Shown in pieces: positions 23,939-32,018 of a DNA stretch of 36,982 bases. Every line of letters starts with the position of its first letter. Within the stretch, counting starts at the first letter, position 1. This DNA is from Aquificaceae bacterium (GTDB lineage: Bacteria; Aquificota; Aquificia; Aquificales; Aquificaceae): positions 1-36,982 of the forward strand of contig JALWEG010000033.1 in assembly GCA_027014155.1 (NCBI GenBank). The letters run 5' to 3'. Under the pieces are notes generated by a model that was given only the letters and a program-made list of their open reading frames with translations, was not told the origin of the DNA and searched no databases. A program made the position numbers and the translations under genes.

Positions 23939-25691
23939 GTTTATCTTTATCCTCGTTCTGATAGTTGCTACCTTCTTTGCAGTGCTCCTGAGGCTCTTCT
24001 ACCTTCAGGTCATAAAGGGGGATTTTTACAGGAAGCTGGCCGGAAAGAACTTCAAGAGAGTCAGAAAGATATACCCTCCCCGCGGGGACATACTTGACAG
24101 GAGGAAGAAACCCCTCGCCTACGATGTTCCCGAATACGTCCTCCTCTTGGACGCTGCCAGGCTGAACAAGAGGGAGCTTATATCCCTAAGAGATACCCTG
24201 AAGGAGCTGTTCGGCGTGGACATAGAGGGAGTTATAAAGAAGGGCGTAAGAGGCATAGAACCCGTCAGACTCAAAAGTTCGCTCACCCAGAGGGACTTGG
24301 ATACCTACTTCTCCAACGTGGACAGACTTCCAGGCGTTTACGTGGAGACTATTCCCAAGAGGTTCTATCCGGAGGGCAAGCTTGCTTCCCACGTGCTGGG
24401 CTACGTAGGACTACCTTCCGAGAGAGAGTTAAAGAAACTTAAGGAACTCGTAGGAGTAAACAGCTACGTAGGTAAGCTGGGTCTTGAGAAGTCTATGAAC
24501 AGGGTTCTCTTAGGCGAGCTGGGGGAAGAGGAGGTTATAGTGAACGCCGTGGGTAAGATAGTGAAGAAGAGGAAAATCAAGGAGTCTAAGAAGGGCAAGA
24601 GCCTCGTTCTCACCCTTGACAGTAGGGTGCAGAGGATAGTTGAGGAGGTATTTGAGGAATCGGGTCAGGTGGCGGGAGGGGTGATAGTCTTTAAGGCTAA
24701 AACGGGAGAGGTGTTGGCCTTGGCCAGCTTCCCCAGATACGACCCTAACAAGGTATACGATGAGTGGGAGAAAATAAACGGCAACAAGCTCAAACCTTTG
24801 TTTAACAGGGTCGTCAGGGGCAGGTACCCGCCCGCCTCGGTTCTTAAGCTGCCAGTGGCTTACGCCCTCCTGAGCACGGGCATCGCCGGTGCGCACGCCT
24901 CCGTCTTTTGCTCCGGTTCCTTCTTTTTGGGAAACAGAACCTTTTACTGCTGGAAGAGGGACGGACACGGCAGCGTTGATATGGTGGAGGCCATAAGCGA
25001 GTCCTGCGACGTTTACTTTTATACCAACGGCTACAGGCTGGGTCTCAGGAAGATGGAGGCCTTTTTCAGGAGTTTCTCCTACGGAGAGAGGATACCCTTT
25101 GAGCTGCCCGTAAAGAGGGGCTTTATACCGACACCCAAGTGGAAAAGGAAACGGTTCGGCGAGCCTTGGTACGACGGGGATACCGTAAACGTGAGCATAG
25201 GCCAAGGCTACATGCTCTCTACCCTAATGGAACAGAGTCTCATGGTCATGGGTATAGCCAACAACGGGGTCATATACAGACCTACTCTATTGAGGGAAAT
25301 CCTTGACGAGGAGGGCAGACTCGTATGGAAAAACAGAAAGAGCGTCTTTAAGGTAATAAGGGGGGATATGGAACACTTTGCGGTTCTACGAAAGGCTATG
25401 CGCGAGGTGGTAAGGAAGGGCACCGGACACCTTGCCTTCTCCAAAATAGTGGACATAGCGGGCAAGACGGGAACGGCACAGGTTTCAAGGGTAAGCCGTG
25501 AGAAGAGAAAGAAGCTCCCCTGGAGGCTGAAAGACCACGCCTGGTTTGTCTGCTTTGCTCCTTACAGAGACCCCTTATTTGTGGTAGGTGTACTCGTGGA
25601 ACACGGAGAATCGGGGGGTAGGGTGGCAGCTCCTATAGCGCGGAGAATCTTGGAAAGGATTTACATACAGAAGCTCCACAAAGAGATTTAA
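23925..25691 (+). CDS. mrdA: penicillin-binding protein 2 (elongasome transpeptidase)
   Basis: A 588-residue class B PBP that cross-links peptidoglycan in the side wall. A short cytoplasmic tail (MSRRR) and one membrane helix are followed by the PBP dimerisation region (PPRGDILDRRKKPLAYDVPEY) and the transpeptidase domain with SVLK (S305, K308), the SESCD motif and KTGTAQ. ATG 23925 is used; GTG 23916 would add 3 residues. It closes the mreBCD operon. rodA, often next in such clusters, is not present; the sequence after it holds a broken HEPN gene instead. Confidence 0.94.
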   Translation: MSRRRFIFILVLIVATFFAVLLRLFYLQVIKGDFYRKLAGKNFKRVRKIYPPRGDILDRRKKPLAYDVPEYVLLLDAARLNKRELISLRDTLKELFGVDIEGVIKKGVRGIEPVRLKSSLTQRDLDTYFSNVDRLPGVYVETIPKRFYPEGKLASHVLGYVGLPSERELKKLKELVGVNSYVGKLGLEKSMNRVLLGELGEEEVIVNAVGKIVKKRKIKESKKGKSLVLTLDSRVQRIVEEVFEESGQVAGGVIVFKAKTGEVLALASFPRYDPNKVYDEWEKINGNKLKPLFNRVVRGRYPPASVLKLPVAYALLSTGIAGAHASVFCSGSFFLGNRTFYCWKRDGHGSVDMVEAISESCDVYFYTNGYRLGLRKMEAFFRSFSYGERIPFELPVKRGFIPTPKWKRKRFGEPWYDGDTVNVSIGQGYMLSTLMEQSLMVMGIANNGVIYRPTLLREILDEEGRLVWKNRKSVFKVIRGDMEHFAVLRKAMREVVRKGTGHLAFSKIVDIAGKTGTAQVSRVSREKRKKLPWRLKDHAWFVCFAPYRDPLFVVGVLVEHGESGGRVAAPIARRILERIYIQKLHKEI

Positions 25692-25714
25692 TTGAGGTTA
25701 AGATTGAGTAAACA

Positions 25715-26097
25715 ATGAGCGGTGAAATCTTCCGGCTTGCAGAAGAAAGGCTGTTCGTAGCAGAGGGCATACTTCCTCGGAAACTTTACAATGCCTGCGC
25801 TTCCGAGCTTTACTTTGCTCTTTTCACCTTGATGAGGGCAGTCCTCACGGATAGGCATGGAAAGAGATGAAAGCACGTAGGTATATTTACAGCCTTCTCA
25901 AGAGAGTGCGTTGAAGAAGGACTCATTCCTAAGAAGCTTCTTAAGAAGGTGGGACAGCTCAATCAGGAGCTATATTACATGCGACGAAAGTTGATTATGG
26001 AGAGGGATTGGATAGCTTTGACATAGAGGTGCTGAGAGATTATCTTCCTCTTGTGAAGGAGGTGTTTGAAATTGTTAAAGGTAGAGTGGACTTCTGA
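25715..26097 (+). pseudogene. broken HEPN-domain (UPF0332-like) gene
   Basis: Reading from ATG 25715 gives a HEPN-like start, with LAEERLFVAEGIL and the helix ASELYFALFTLMRAVL. A TGA stops the frame at 25868-25870. The same frame continues KHVGIFTAFSRECVEEGLIPKKLL to about 25989, after which the conserved continuation VDYGEGLDSFDIEVLRDYL is found one frame away (from 25990) and ends at TGA 26095-26097. Adding one A in the run GAAAG at about 25988 would join the two parts. The gene thus carries a nonsense codon and a likely one-base deletion. HEPN proteins of this kind are often RNase toxins paired with a small partner gene; that role is inferred. Confidence 0.75.
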
Positions 26098-26314
26098 AGT
26101 TCTTGAGAAGATTAAAGAACTTCCCTTTGTGGAAGATGTGGAAATACTGACCGAACTTCCCGAGGATGTTGAGGCTGAACTCGGGATAAGGATAAAGCTC
26201 ACAAAGGACGCCGGCAGGTATCCGGTAGGCAGGCTAATTTCAAGGGTTCTCAACGAGATTAGCTGGAGGGAGTTTGAGAACTCAGGTAGATATCCGGCTG
26301 TGTATTGGGAGTAA
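26066..26314 (+). CDS. small hypothetical protein overlapping the HEPN remnant (82 aa)
   Basis: An 82-residue acidic protein of unknown family. AAGGAGGTG lies immediately upstream, inside the HEPN remnant. The start is TTG at 26066, or TTG at 26072 with better spacing; no ATG is available near. The ending SRVLNEISWREFENSGRYPAVYWE is distinctive. No nucleotidyltransferase GSxxRG motif is present, so it is not an ordinary MNT antitoxin. Its position fits the second gene of a HEPN pair, but this is inference. It may itself be unexpressed now that the first gene is broken. Confidence 0.55.
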   Translation: MKLLKVEWTSEVLEKIKELPFVEDVEILTELPEDVEAELGIRIKLTKDAGRYPVGRLISRVLNEISWREFENSGRYPAVYWE

Positions 26315-26348
26315 AACGGAAAACCTTCAATTCGTTGAGTAGGGGAAA

Positions 26349-27185
26349 TTAAGCCTCGTCTGAGAATATTCTCTGGGGAATCTCCGCCTTTATTATTCCC
26401 TTCTCCTTACCCAGTTTGAGTATGAGTCTGACGGCCTTCCTGCCGTCGTCTCCGTAGTCCACCGTCCTCTGGTTTACGTACATGCCCACGAACCTATCCG
26501 TTCTATCCATGTCGTCCGTCAGACCCCTGGCGTAATCTATCGCGTAGTCCAGAGCCTTTTCCCTTTCCCTGAGGGAGAACTCAACGCTCTGTCTCATCAG
26601 TTTCTCTATCTTCCTTATCACCTCATCACCCAAGTCCCTTCTGACCACGTTGCACCCCAAGGGAAGCGGTAAACCGGTTTCCTCCTTCCACCACTGACCC
26701 AAGTCCACCACCTTTTTAAGGCCAAAGTCTCCGTAAGTTAATTGCCCTTCGTGAATCACCAATCCAGCGTCAACCTTGCCTTCAAGAACGGCCTCTATTA
26801 TCTCGTCAAAGGGAATTACTACGTGCTCAAAGTCCGGCTCATAGAGCTTCAAGGTCAGGAAGGCGGTCGTAAGCTCTCCCGGGACGGCTACTCTCTTGCC
26901 TTTCAGAGAGTCCAGCCTTTCCTTCGCAACCACCACCGGCCCGTAGCCGTCCCCCACACTTCCGCCGCTGGGCAGAACGAGGTACTTGTCGGCGACGTAG
27001 GGGTAAGCGTGAAAGGATATGGCGGATACCTCATAGGTGCCCTTTAGGGCTTCCCTGTTGAGGGTCTCTATGTCCGCGAGGACGTGCTCTATCTCCAGGC
27101 CCTGGGTATCTATCTCTCCCTTAACTAAGGGGTAAAACATGAAGGCATCGTCTGAATCCGGACTGTGGGCTATCCTGATTCTCAT
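26349..27185 (-). CDS. mqnD: 1,4-dihydroxy-6-naphthoate synthase (futalosine menaquinone pathway)
   Basis: A 278-residue periplasmic-binding-protein-fold enzyme that converts cyclic dehypoxanthine futalosine to 1,4-dihydroxy-6-naphthoate. The family pattern is clear: AHSPDSDDAFMFYPL at the N-terminus, SAISFHAYPYV, GYGPVVVAKE, VPGELTTAFL and the DAGLVIHEGQLTYGDFGL segment with its active-site His. No signal peptide, so it is cytoplasmic. It indicates menaquinone-type respiratory quinones made by the Mqn route, which fits hydrogen respiration. It is the last gene of the mtnP-FUN14-mqnD run, with TAGAAT 9 nt before the ATG. Confidence 0.95.
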   Translation of the reverse strand: MRIRIAHSPDSDDAFMFYPLVKGEIDTQGLEIEHVLADIETLNREALKGTYEVSAISFHAYPYVADKYLVLPSGGSVGDGYGPVVVAKERLDSLKGKRVAVPGELTTAFLTLKLYEPDFEHVVIPFDEIIEAVLEGKVDAGLVIHEGQLTYGDFGLKKVVDLGQWWKEETGLPLPLGCNVVRRDLGDEVIRKIEKLMRQSVEFSLREREKALDYAIDYARGLTDDMDRTDRFVGMYVNQRTVDYGDDGRKAVRLILKLGKEKGIIKAEIPQRIFSDEA

Positions 27186-27194
27186 GGCCTATCT

Positions 27195-27200
27195 ATTCTA
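27195..27200 (-). promoter_or_regulatory. -10-like element 9 nt before mqnD
   Basis: TAGAAT (five of six consensus) on the minus strand, 9 nt upstream of the mqnD ATG; no Shine-Dalgarno. It lies in the 23-nt gap after the FUN14-family gene, so mqnD could have its own nearly leaderless transcript. Confidence 0.3.
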
Positions 27201-27208
27201 ACAGCTTT

Positions 27209-27505
27209 TCACACTTTCATACCCATAAGGAAGCCGACGGCAAAGCTCCCGGAGAAGGCAGCCGTCTTCAGAGCCGAGGTGGCGAAGGCCTCAAGGGAAG
27301 AGAAAGAGTGGCGCACAAAGCTCTCAAGCCCGTCCCAATTAACGGAAATTACCCCTTTATCCGCAAGCCAGAGCAGGCTGAGTATGTAAAGGCCCATAAA
27401 CAGGGTCAGGAACTTGAAGACCCTCTTGAAGGTAAACCCCAGGACGAAACCTACCGCTCCCCCGAAACCCACGTCCTTCAGTGGAAAACCTTCCGCTATG
27501 TCCAT
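27209..27505 (-). CDS. FUN14-family small membrane protein
   Basis: A 98-residue protein with the FUN14 layout: a Gly-rich first segment (DVGFGGAVGFVLGFTFKRVFK), a second helix (FLTLFMGLYILSLLWLADKGVISVNW) and a C-terminal helix with GSFAVGFLMGMKV. Bacterial FUN14 proteins have no settled function. The start is 3 nt past the mtnP stop, and mqnD follows after 23 nt, so the three probably form one operon. Confidence in the family is good from pattern alone. Confidence 0.8.
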   Translation of the reverse strand: MDIAEGFPLKDVGFGGAVGFVLGFTFKRVFKFLTLFMGLYILSLLWLADKGVISVNWDGLESFVRHSFSSLEAFATSALKTAAFSGSFAVGFLMGMKV

Positions 27506-27508
27506 GGC

Positions 27509-28348
27509 TCACTTACCTACCTTGGCACCCTCAAGGACGTTGCCGCATTCGCAGCCCCTTTCCGAGGGCAGAGCTTCTACGAACCTGACGATAATCTTGC
27601 CTATCTCCTCCGTCTTCTTACCCATCAGCTCTATAACCTCATCGCTGGTGAGCCTGTAGCCGGAGATTCCTGCCGCGGGATTGGCCACAACACAGAGGGA
27701 AACGTAGCACATGGTAAGCTCCCTCGCTAAGGCCACCTCCGGATATCCCGTCATACCTACCACATCGGCACCCAAGGTCTCCAGCATCTTTATCTCCGCC
27801 GGGGTCTCAAAGCGTGGGCCCTCTGTGCAGGCGTAAATTCCCGCAGAGAAGTACCTGCGACCCATACCCTCCATAACCGCGGCCATCACTCCCTTCATCT
27901 GGGGACAGTAGGGGGTGGTCATGTCCAAATGCACCACCGCACCGGAGTTTATAAGCTCGGCCACCTTATCGTCGCCCTCCACCTTCTTAGACAGCCTGCC
28001 CTCGTAGTAGGTAAACTCCCTCCTCTTGGTAAACTCTATAAAGCCGTCCACGAGAACGTAATCCCCCGGACGCAGGGTTCTGTTTATGGCACCCACAGCC
28101 GACACGGCCAGAACCCTATCCACGCCCACCTCCCTGAGAGCCCAAAGGTTGGCTCTGTAAGGAACCAGGTGGGGGGGATAAGAGTGTCCCTCTCCGTGGC
28201 GGGAGATAAAGGCCAGCTCTACGCCTTCGCACTCAAGTATGGCCACGTCGGAAGAGGGTCTGCCGAAAGGGGTATTTAGCGATACCTTTTCCTTCAGCTT
28301 GAAGTTCTCAAGCCCGTAGAGACCGCTTCCGCCTATAATACCAAGCAT
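27509..28348 (-). CDS. mtnP: S-methyl-5'-thioadenosine phosphorylase
   Basis: A 279-residue purine-nucleoside-phosphorylase-fold enzyme of the MTAP branch. It has [36 protein letters not shown] (phosphate and ribose contacts), the conserved [17 protein letters not shown] and [14 protein letters not shown], and [13 protein letters not shown]. It recycles methylthioadenosine and may also handle 5'-deoxyadenosine from radical SAM enzymes. Some members prefer methylthioinosine, which cannot be excluded. The upstream region has TAAAAT 13 nt before the ATG and no Shine-Dalgarno. Confidence 0.93.
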   Translation of the reverse strand: MLGIIGGSGLYGLENFKLKEKVSLNTPFGRPSSDVAILECEGVELAFISRHGEGHSYPPHLVPYRANLWALREVGVDRVLAVSAVGAINRTLRPGDYVLVDGFIEFTKRREFTYYEGRLSKKVEGDDKVAELINSGAVVHLDMTTPYCPQMKGVMAAVMEGMGRRYFSAGIYACTEGPRFETPAEIKMLETLGADVVGMTGYPEVALARELTMCYVSLCVVANPAAGISGYRLTSDEVIELMGKKTEEIGKIIVRFVEALPSERGCECGNVLEGAKVGK

Positions 28349-28387
28349 GGGACGGGTTTGTATTTTATCAAAAGGGGGCTGGTAAAA

Positions 28388-28741
28388 ATGAAGGAGACAG
28401 AGGTAAGCGACCCTAAGGAGCTGACAGAGGCTCTTAGAGAAGGCTACGATAGGGTGTATCTCCTCTCCGACGAGGCGGTCAGAGCCTTCGTCAGGCTCAA
28501 GAGGAATTACTCCCTGATAAAGACCTTTGCCATAATGCTTTCTTTTATGACCGTCTTCGCCGTTTATTTCGCTCTCTATGAAGCCATGAAGTATCCCCTT
28601 TCCGTAGCGGCACCGGCCATGGCCGCGGTAGTAATTATGGAGGTTGTGGGACTCGTCCTCCTTGACAGAGCATTTAAACCACTTCTGAGATACAACCTCC
28701 AGAAATTAGGAGACGGCAGATACCTCTTGAACAAGAGGTGA
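28388..28741 (+). CDS. hypothetical two-helix membrane protein (117 aa)
   Basis: A 117-residue protein with an acidic N-terminal part ([20 protein letters not shown], then [19 protein letters not shown]), two membrane helices (about 50-70 and 78-97) and a basic tail ending [14 protein letters not shown] 28388 follows GGGGGCTGGTAAAA. The frame is open 10 codons further up to a TTG. No family recognised. It is divergent from mtnP with 39 nt between starts and ends 1 nt before the truB stop. Confidence 0.68.
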   Translation: MKETEVSDPKELTEALREGYDRVYLLSDEAVRAFVRLKRNYSLIKTFAIMLSFMTVFAVYFALYEAMKYPLSVAAPAMAAVVIMEVVGLVLLDRAFKPLLRYNLQKLGDGRYLLNKR

Positions 28742-28742
28742 G

Positions 28743-29603
28743 CTAAGCGCTGGCCATCAGCCTTTCTGGCTTTAGCAAGCACTCCTTAACCGTTCCTACG
28801 CCCACGAACTTGCCGCTTATGTACACCCTGACGTATCCGTCAATGTCGCACTCCTCCAAGGGCACGCTGTTTCCCTTAACCAACCTGCTTCCCAAGACGG
28901 AACCTAAGCTTACCGAAGGCAGGAAAGAAAGAGCCTTATCGGTGGGAATCAGCAGGTTGCCGGGTTCTTTGAAGCTCAGAAAGTCCTCAAGGGTAGGTGC
29001 GTCCTCAACCCTGAAGCCATCCACCGCCGTCCTTCGGAGCTCTACCACCGTAGCCCCAACTCCCAGGGCTTGGCCTATATCGTGAATTAAGGTCCTTACG
29101 TAGGTTCCCGAAGATACGGTAGTCCTGACCTCAAAGTGGGGTAGAGTGCAGCGGGTAAGCTCCAAGGAGTGCACCTTCACCTTCACGGGTTTCAGCTCCA
29201 CCTCTTCGCCCCGCCGGGCCAGCTTATAGGCCCTCTTACCCTTTACCTTCTTGGCGGAGAACTTGGGGGGCACCTGCTCTATTTCTCCTCTGAATTTTCC
29301 CAAGACCCTTTTGATAGACTCGCAATCAACGCTCACCTCCCTCCTCTCAATTACCTTGCCCTCAAGGTCGTAGGTGTCCGTGGTCAGACCAAGCTCTCCC
29401 ACCACCCGATAGCTTTTATCAAGGTTCAGAAAGAGCCAGGAGAATCTCGTTGCCTTTCCTACGAGCAGAAGAAGCAGTCCGGTGGCTATGGGGTCTAAGG
29501 TGCCGGTATGTCCGACCTTATCTTTGAGCTTCTTCCTTACCAGTTCAACGACGCGGGTGGAGGTGATACCCTTGGGTTTGTCTATGAGGAGCAGCCCGTC
29601 CAT
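28743..29603 (-). CDS. truB: tRNA pseudouridine-55 synthase
   Basis: A 286-residue enzyme that makes pseudouridine 55 in the T loop of tRNAs. The N-terminal MDGLLLIDKPKGITS, the catalytic motif GHTGTLDPIATG (D37), the KSYRVVGELG strand, the FRGEIEQVPPKFSAKKVKG stretch and the VSSGTYVRTLIHDIG motif are all present. A C-terminal PUA-like region follows (GNSVPLEECDIDGYVRVY). It starts 2 nt after the sigma-factor stop and is the last gene of the htrA-sigma-truB set. Confidence 0.95.
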   Translation of the reverse strand: MDGLLLIDKPKGITSTRVVELVRKKLKDKVGHTGTLDPIATGLLLLLVGKATRFSWLFLNLDKSYRVVGELGLTTDTYDLEGKVIERREVSVDCESIKRVLGKFRGEIEQVPPKFSAKKVKGKRAYKLARRGEEVELKPVKVKVHSLELTRCTLPHFEVRTTVSSGTYVRTLIHDIGQALGVGATVVELRRTAVDGFRVEDAPTLEDFLSFKEPGNLLIPTDKALSFLPSVSLGSVLGSRLVKGNSVPLEECDIDGYVRVYISGKFVGVGTVKECLLKPERLMASA

Positions 29604-29605
29604 CT

Positions 29606-30538
29606 CTACGTCAGGAAGTCCCTGAGATGTCTCTTCATAGCTAAGCTCCTGAGCTTCCTTAAGGCTCTCGTCTCCAGCTGGCGAACCCTCTCTCTGGATA
29701 CTCCCAAGGCTTCTCCTATCTCTCTGAGGGTTTTAGGTTCTTCCCCGGAAAGTCCGAACCTCAACTCTATAACCCGCCTCTCCTTCTCCGGTAGCTTTTC
29801 TAAGAGGTCATACACCTCCTTCTCAAGAACCTCCTGAATTATGTTCTCTTCCACGTCCGCGGTTCCGTGCTTTGTCAGGAAGTCAACGAAGAAGGTGTCC
29901 TCGTTGTCCCCCACCGGAGCGTCCAAAGAAAGGGGTATCCTGCACACCTGCAGATACTTCTCCACCTCCTCGGGGGTAATCCTGTAGCCCTCCTTCTCAA
30001 AGGCTTTCTCTACCTCTTCGGATTTGGGTTCTCTACCCAGCTCCTTCTCTAACTCTTTGGCCAATATCTTCTTGCTAACCCTCTCGGCTACCTCTTCGGG
30101 GGTGGGTTCCCTCTCCAGCTCCTTAGCCAGCTCGCTATAGACCGTCCCTACCTTGCTTATGAGATGAGACTGCTTTAGGGGTATCCTGACGGCTCCCGTT
30201 TGCTGGGATAGGGCTTGCATTATGGCCTGTCTAATCCACCAGACGGCGTAGGATATGAACTTAACGCCCCTGTCCGGGTCAAATCGCTTGGCGGCCTCTA
30301 TCAAGCCCAGATTGCCCGCCGCTATCAGCTCGGAGAAGGGCAGCCCGTATCCCGTGTACTGCTTCGCAACGCTTATGACGAACCTGAGATTGGACTCCAC
30401 CAGCTTCTTGAGAGCCTCCTGGTCTCCCTCCTTGGCCCTCTTGGCCAGCTCCTTCTCTTCCTCCGGAGATAGGAGAGGTATCTTAGAAATCTTCTTAAGG
30501 TATTGATTTATAAGCTCCTGTTCGGTATCAGAAATCAT
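29606..30538 (-). CDS. group 2 sigma-70 family factor (RpoS/SigA-like) with an internal repeat
   Basis: A 310-residue sigma factor. Region 1.2 (EQELINQYLKKISKIPLLS), region 2 (ESNLRFVISVAKQY, AAKRFDPDRGVKFISYAVWWIRQAI) and region 4 (LPEKERRVIELRFGL, LREIGEALGVSRERVRQLE) are canonical. It lacks the long region 1.1 of a housekeeping RpoD, so it is more likely an alternative factor. Region 3 is longer than usual because a segment is nearly repeated (LAKELEREPTPEEV at 137-150; LAKELEKELGREPKSEEV at 159-176). GAGGAAG precedes the ATG. Its regulon is unknown. Confidence 0.92.
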   Translation of the reverse strand: MISDTEQELINQYLKKISKIPLLSPEEEKELAKRAKEGDQEALKKLVESNLRFVISVAKQYTGYGLPFSELIAAGNLGLIEAAKRFDPDRGVKFISYAVWWIRQAIMQALSQQTGAVRIPLKQSHLISKVGTVYSELAKELEREPTPEEVAERVSKKILAKELEKELGREPKSEEVEKAFEKEGYRITPEEVEKYLQVCRIPLSLDAPVGDNEDTFFVDFLTKHGTADVEENIIQEVLEKEVYDLLEKLPEKERRVIELRFGLSGEEPKTLREIGEALGVSRERVRQLETRALRKLRSLAMKRHLRDFLT

Positions 30539-30545
30539 AACTTCC

Positions 30546-31955
30546 TCACTCTAAACTCAGAACCAGATAAAGGTTAGACCTTCCCCTCTTCACGAGGAGC
30601 AGAACCTTCCTCTTGCCCGTCTCCCTTATCCTATCTATAGCCATGTAGAAGTCCTCCTTAGTCCTTATAGGGACGTTGTTCACCCTAAGTATTATGTCTC
30701 CGGGACGGAGTCCACTCATGTAGGCGGAGCTTCCGGGGACCACACCTACCACTATGGCACCCTCTATCCCCAGCTTGCGTTTTTCCTCCGGCGTCGGATT
30801 CCTGAGCGAAAGTCCCAGACTTCCCTCTTCCGTGTCCGTGTCCGCTTTGACGCCGCTCTCGGGCAACTCACCTATCTTTACCTTCAGCACCTTCTCCTTG
30901 CCATCCCTGATGACCTTCAACTCTACCTGCGTGCCGGGCTTGGTCTTCATAATCCTTAGCTGCAGGTCCCTAACCTTATCTATGGGTTTTCCGTCAACCT
31001 CAACTATGACGTCTCCCACCTTTATACCTGCCTTGTCCGCAGGGCTACCCTTGACTACCTGAGCTATCAGTATCCCCTCTTTAACCCCTATGGCCTCAGC
31101 TATGTCGGGGGTGACCTCCTGAATGACCACTCCCAACCAGCCTCTGATAACCCTTCCGTTCTCTATTATCTGTTCCATCACCCACTTGGCTAAGTTGATA
31201 GGTATGGCAAAGCCGAGTCCCTGACCCTCCGCCACTATGGCCGTGTTTATCCCTATCACTTCCCCCTTTATGTTTATGAGGGGACCTCCGGAGTTTCCGG
31301 GATTTATGGCGGCGTCCGTCTGTATGAAGCTCTCGTACTGGGTTATGCCTATGCTTCTCTTTAAAGCGGATATAACTCCCACGGTTATAGTTCTCTCAAG
31401 GCCGTAAGGGTTTCCTATGGCTATGACCAGCTGTCCCACCTTTAGGTTGTCCGAGTTGCCAAACTTGGCGATTCTCTTGTCTATGTCCTTTATGTCGCTG
31501 ACATCTACCTCCACCACCGCTATGTCCGTCTTGGGGTCTCCTCCTATTAGCTTTGCCTTCTTCTCGGTGTGCCTATCAAACCTGACGGTTATACTCTTGG
31601 CGTCCTTGACCACGTGGTTGTTGGTGAGGATAAAGGCCTTGTTGCCCTCTTTCTTGACAATCACCCCCGAACCCAGAGAGCGCCTCTGTCTTCTTTCGGG
31701 AGAGAAGGGGAAGGGTAGGTGAAAGGGGATATCAAACTCCTCAAGTGGATTTATCTTGGTCTCTTGAAGGGCAAATATGGTAACCACCGAGGGTGATACC
31801 TTCTCAACTACGGAAGTTAGCTCTCTCTCAAACCGCTCTAAAACGCCCGTTCCCGTTAAAGGGCTCTCTTGAGCACCGGTCTCTGTTTGCTGCGCTTTAC
31901 AACTTCCTATCAGGAAAATCACCAATACTGCGAAAATGGAAAGGACTCTGTTCAT
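30546..31955 (-). CDS. HtrA/Deg-family serine protease, lipoprotein form, two PDZ domains
   Basis: A 469-residue envelope protease and chaperone. The signal ends at a lipobox (LIGS before C19), so it should be anchored in a membrane instead of being free in the periplasm like E. coli DegP. The trypsin-like domain has H114 (NNHVV), D144 (TDIAVV) and S222 (NPGNSGGPL). Two PDZ domains follow (about 265-360 and 380-465), with GWLGVVIQ and GLRPGDIILRVN motifs. GGAGGAG sits 4 nt before the ATG. The gene heads a run with the sigma-factor gene and truB. Confidence 0.95.
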   Translation of the reverse strand: MNRVLSIFAVLVIFLIGSCKAQQTETGAQESPLTGTGVLERFERELTSVVEKVSPSVVTIFALQETKINPLEEFDIPFHLPFPFSPERRQRRSLGSGVIVKKEGNKAFILTNNHVVKDAKSITVRFDRHTEKKAKLIGGDPKTDIAVVEVDVSDIKDIDKRIAKFGNSDNLKVGQLVIAIGNPYGLERTITVGVISALKRSIGITQYESFIQTDAAINPGNSGGPLINIKGEVIGINTAIVAEGQGLGFAIPINLAKWVMEQIIENGRVIRGWLGVVIQEVTPDIAEAIGVKEGILIAQVVKGSPADKAGIKVGDVIVEVDGKPIDKVRDLQLRIMKTKPGTQVELKVIRDGKEKVLKVKIGELPESGVKADTDTEEGSLGLSLRNPTPEEKRKLGIEGAIVVGVVPGSSAYMSGLRPGDIILRVNNVPIRTKEDFYMAIDRIRETGKRKVLLLVKRGRSNLYLVLSLE

Positions 31956-31989
31956 TTTCTCCTCCAGCTTAAAGTTCCTAACAAAGTTA

Positions 31990-31995
31990 ATTATA
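31990..31995 (-). promoter_or_regulatory. perfect -10 box for htrA
   Basis: TATAAT on the minus strand, 34 nt before the htrA ATG. No clear -35 was found. It lies 10 nt from the hemL -10 box on the other strand, so both promoters share the 63-nt gap. Confidence 0.4.
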
Positions 31996-32004
31996 TAGCG
32001 ATAG

Positions 32005-32010
32005 TATAAT
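32005..32010 (+). promoter_or_regulatory. perfect -10 box 8 nt before hemL
   Basis: TATAAT on the plus strand ends 8 nt before the hemL ATG, with no Shine-Dalgarno. A start about 7 nt downstream would make the mRNA leaderless. This is the clearest example of the pattern in the window. Confidence 0.5.
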
Positions 32011-32018
32011 CAATCTCT

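Noticed and set aside
24510-25205. 231-aa minus-strand ORF
   Set aside because: Antisense shadow of the PBP2 gene.
26315-26348. Terminator with a TTCG tetraloop between convergent genes
   Set aside because: Only four to five weak base pairs form and there is no U-tract.
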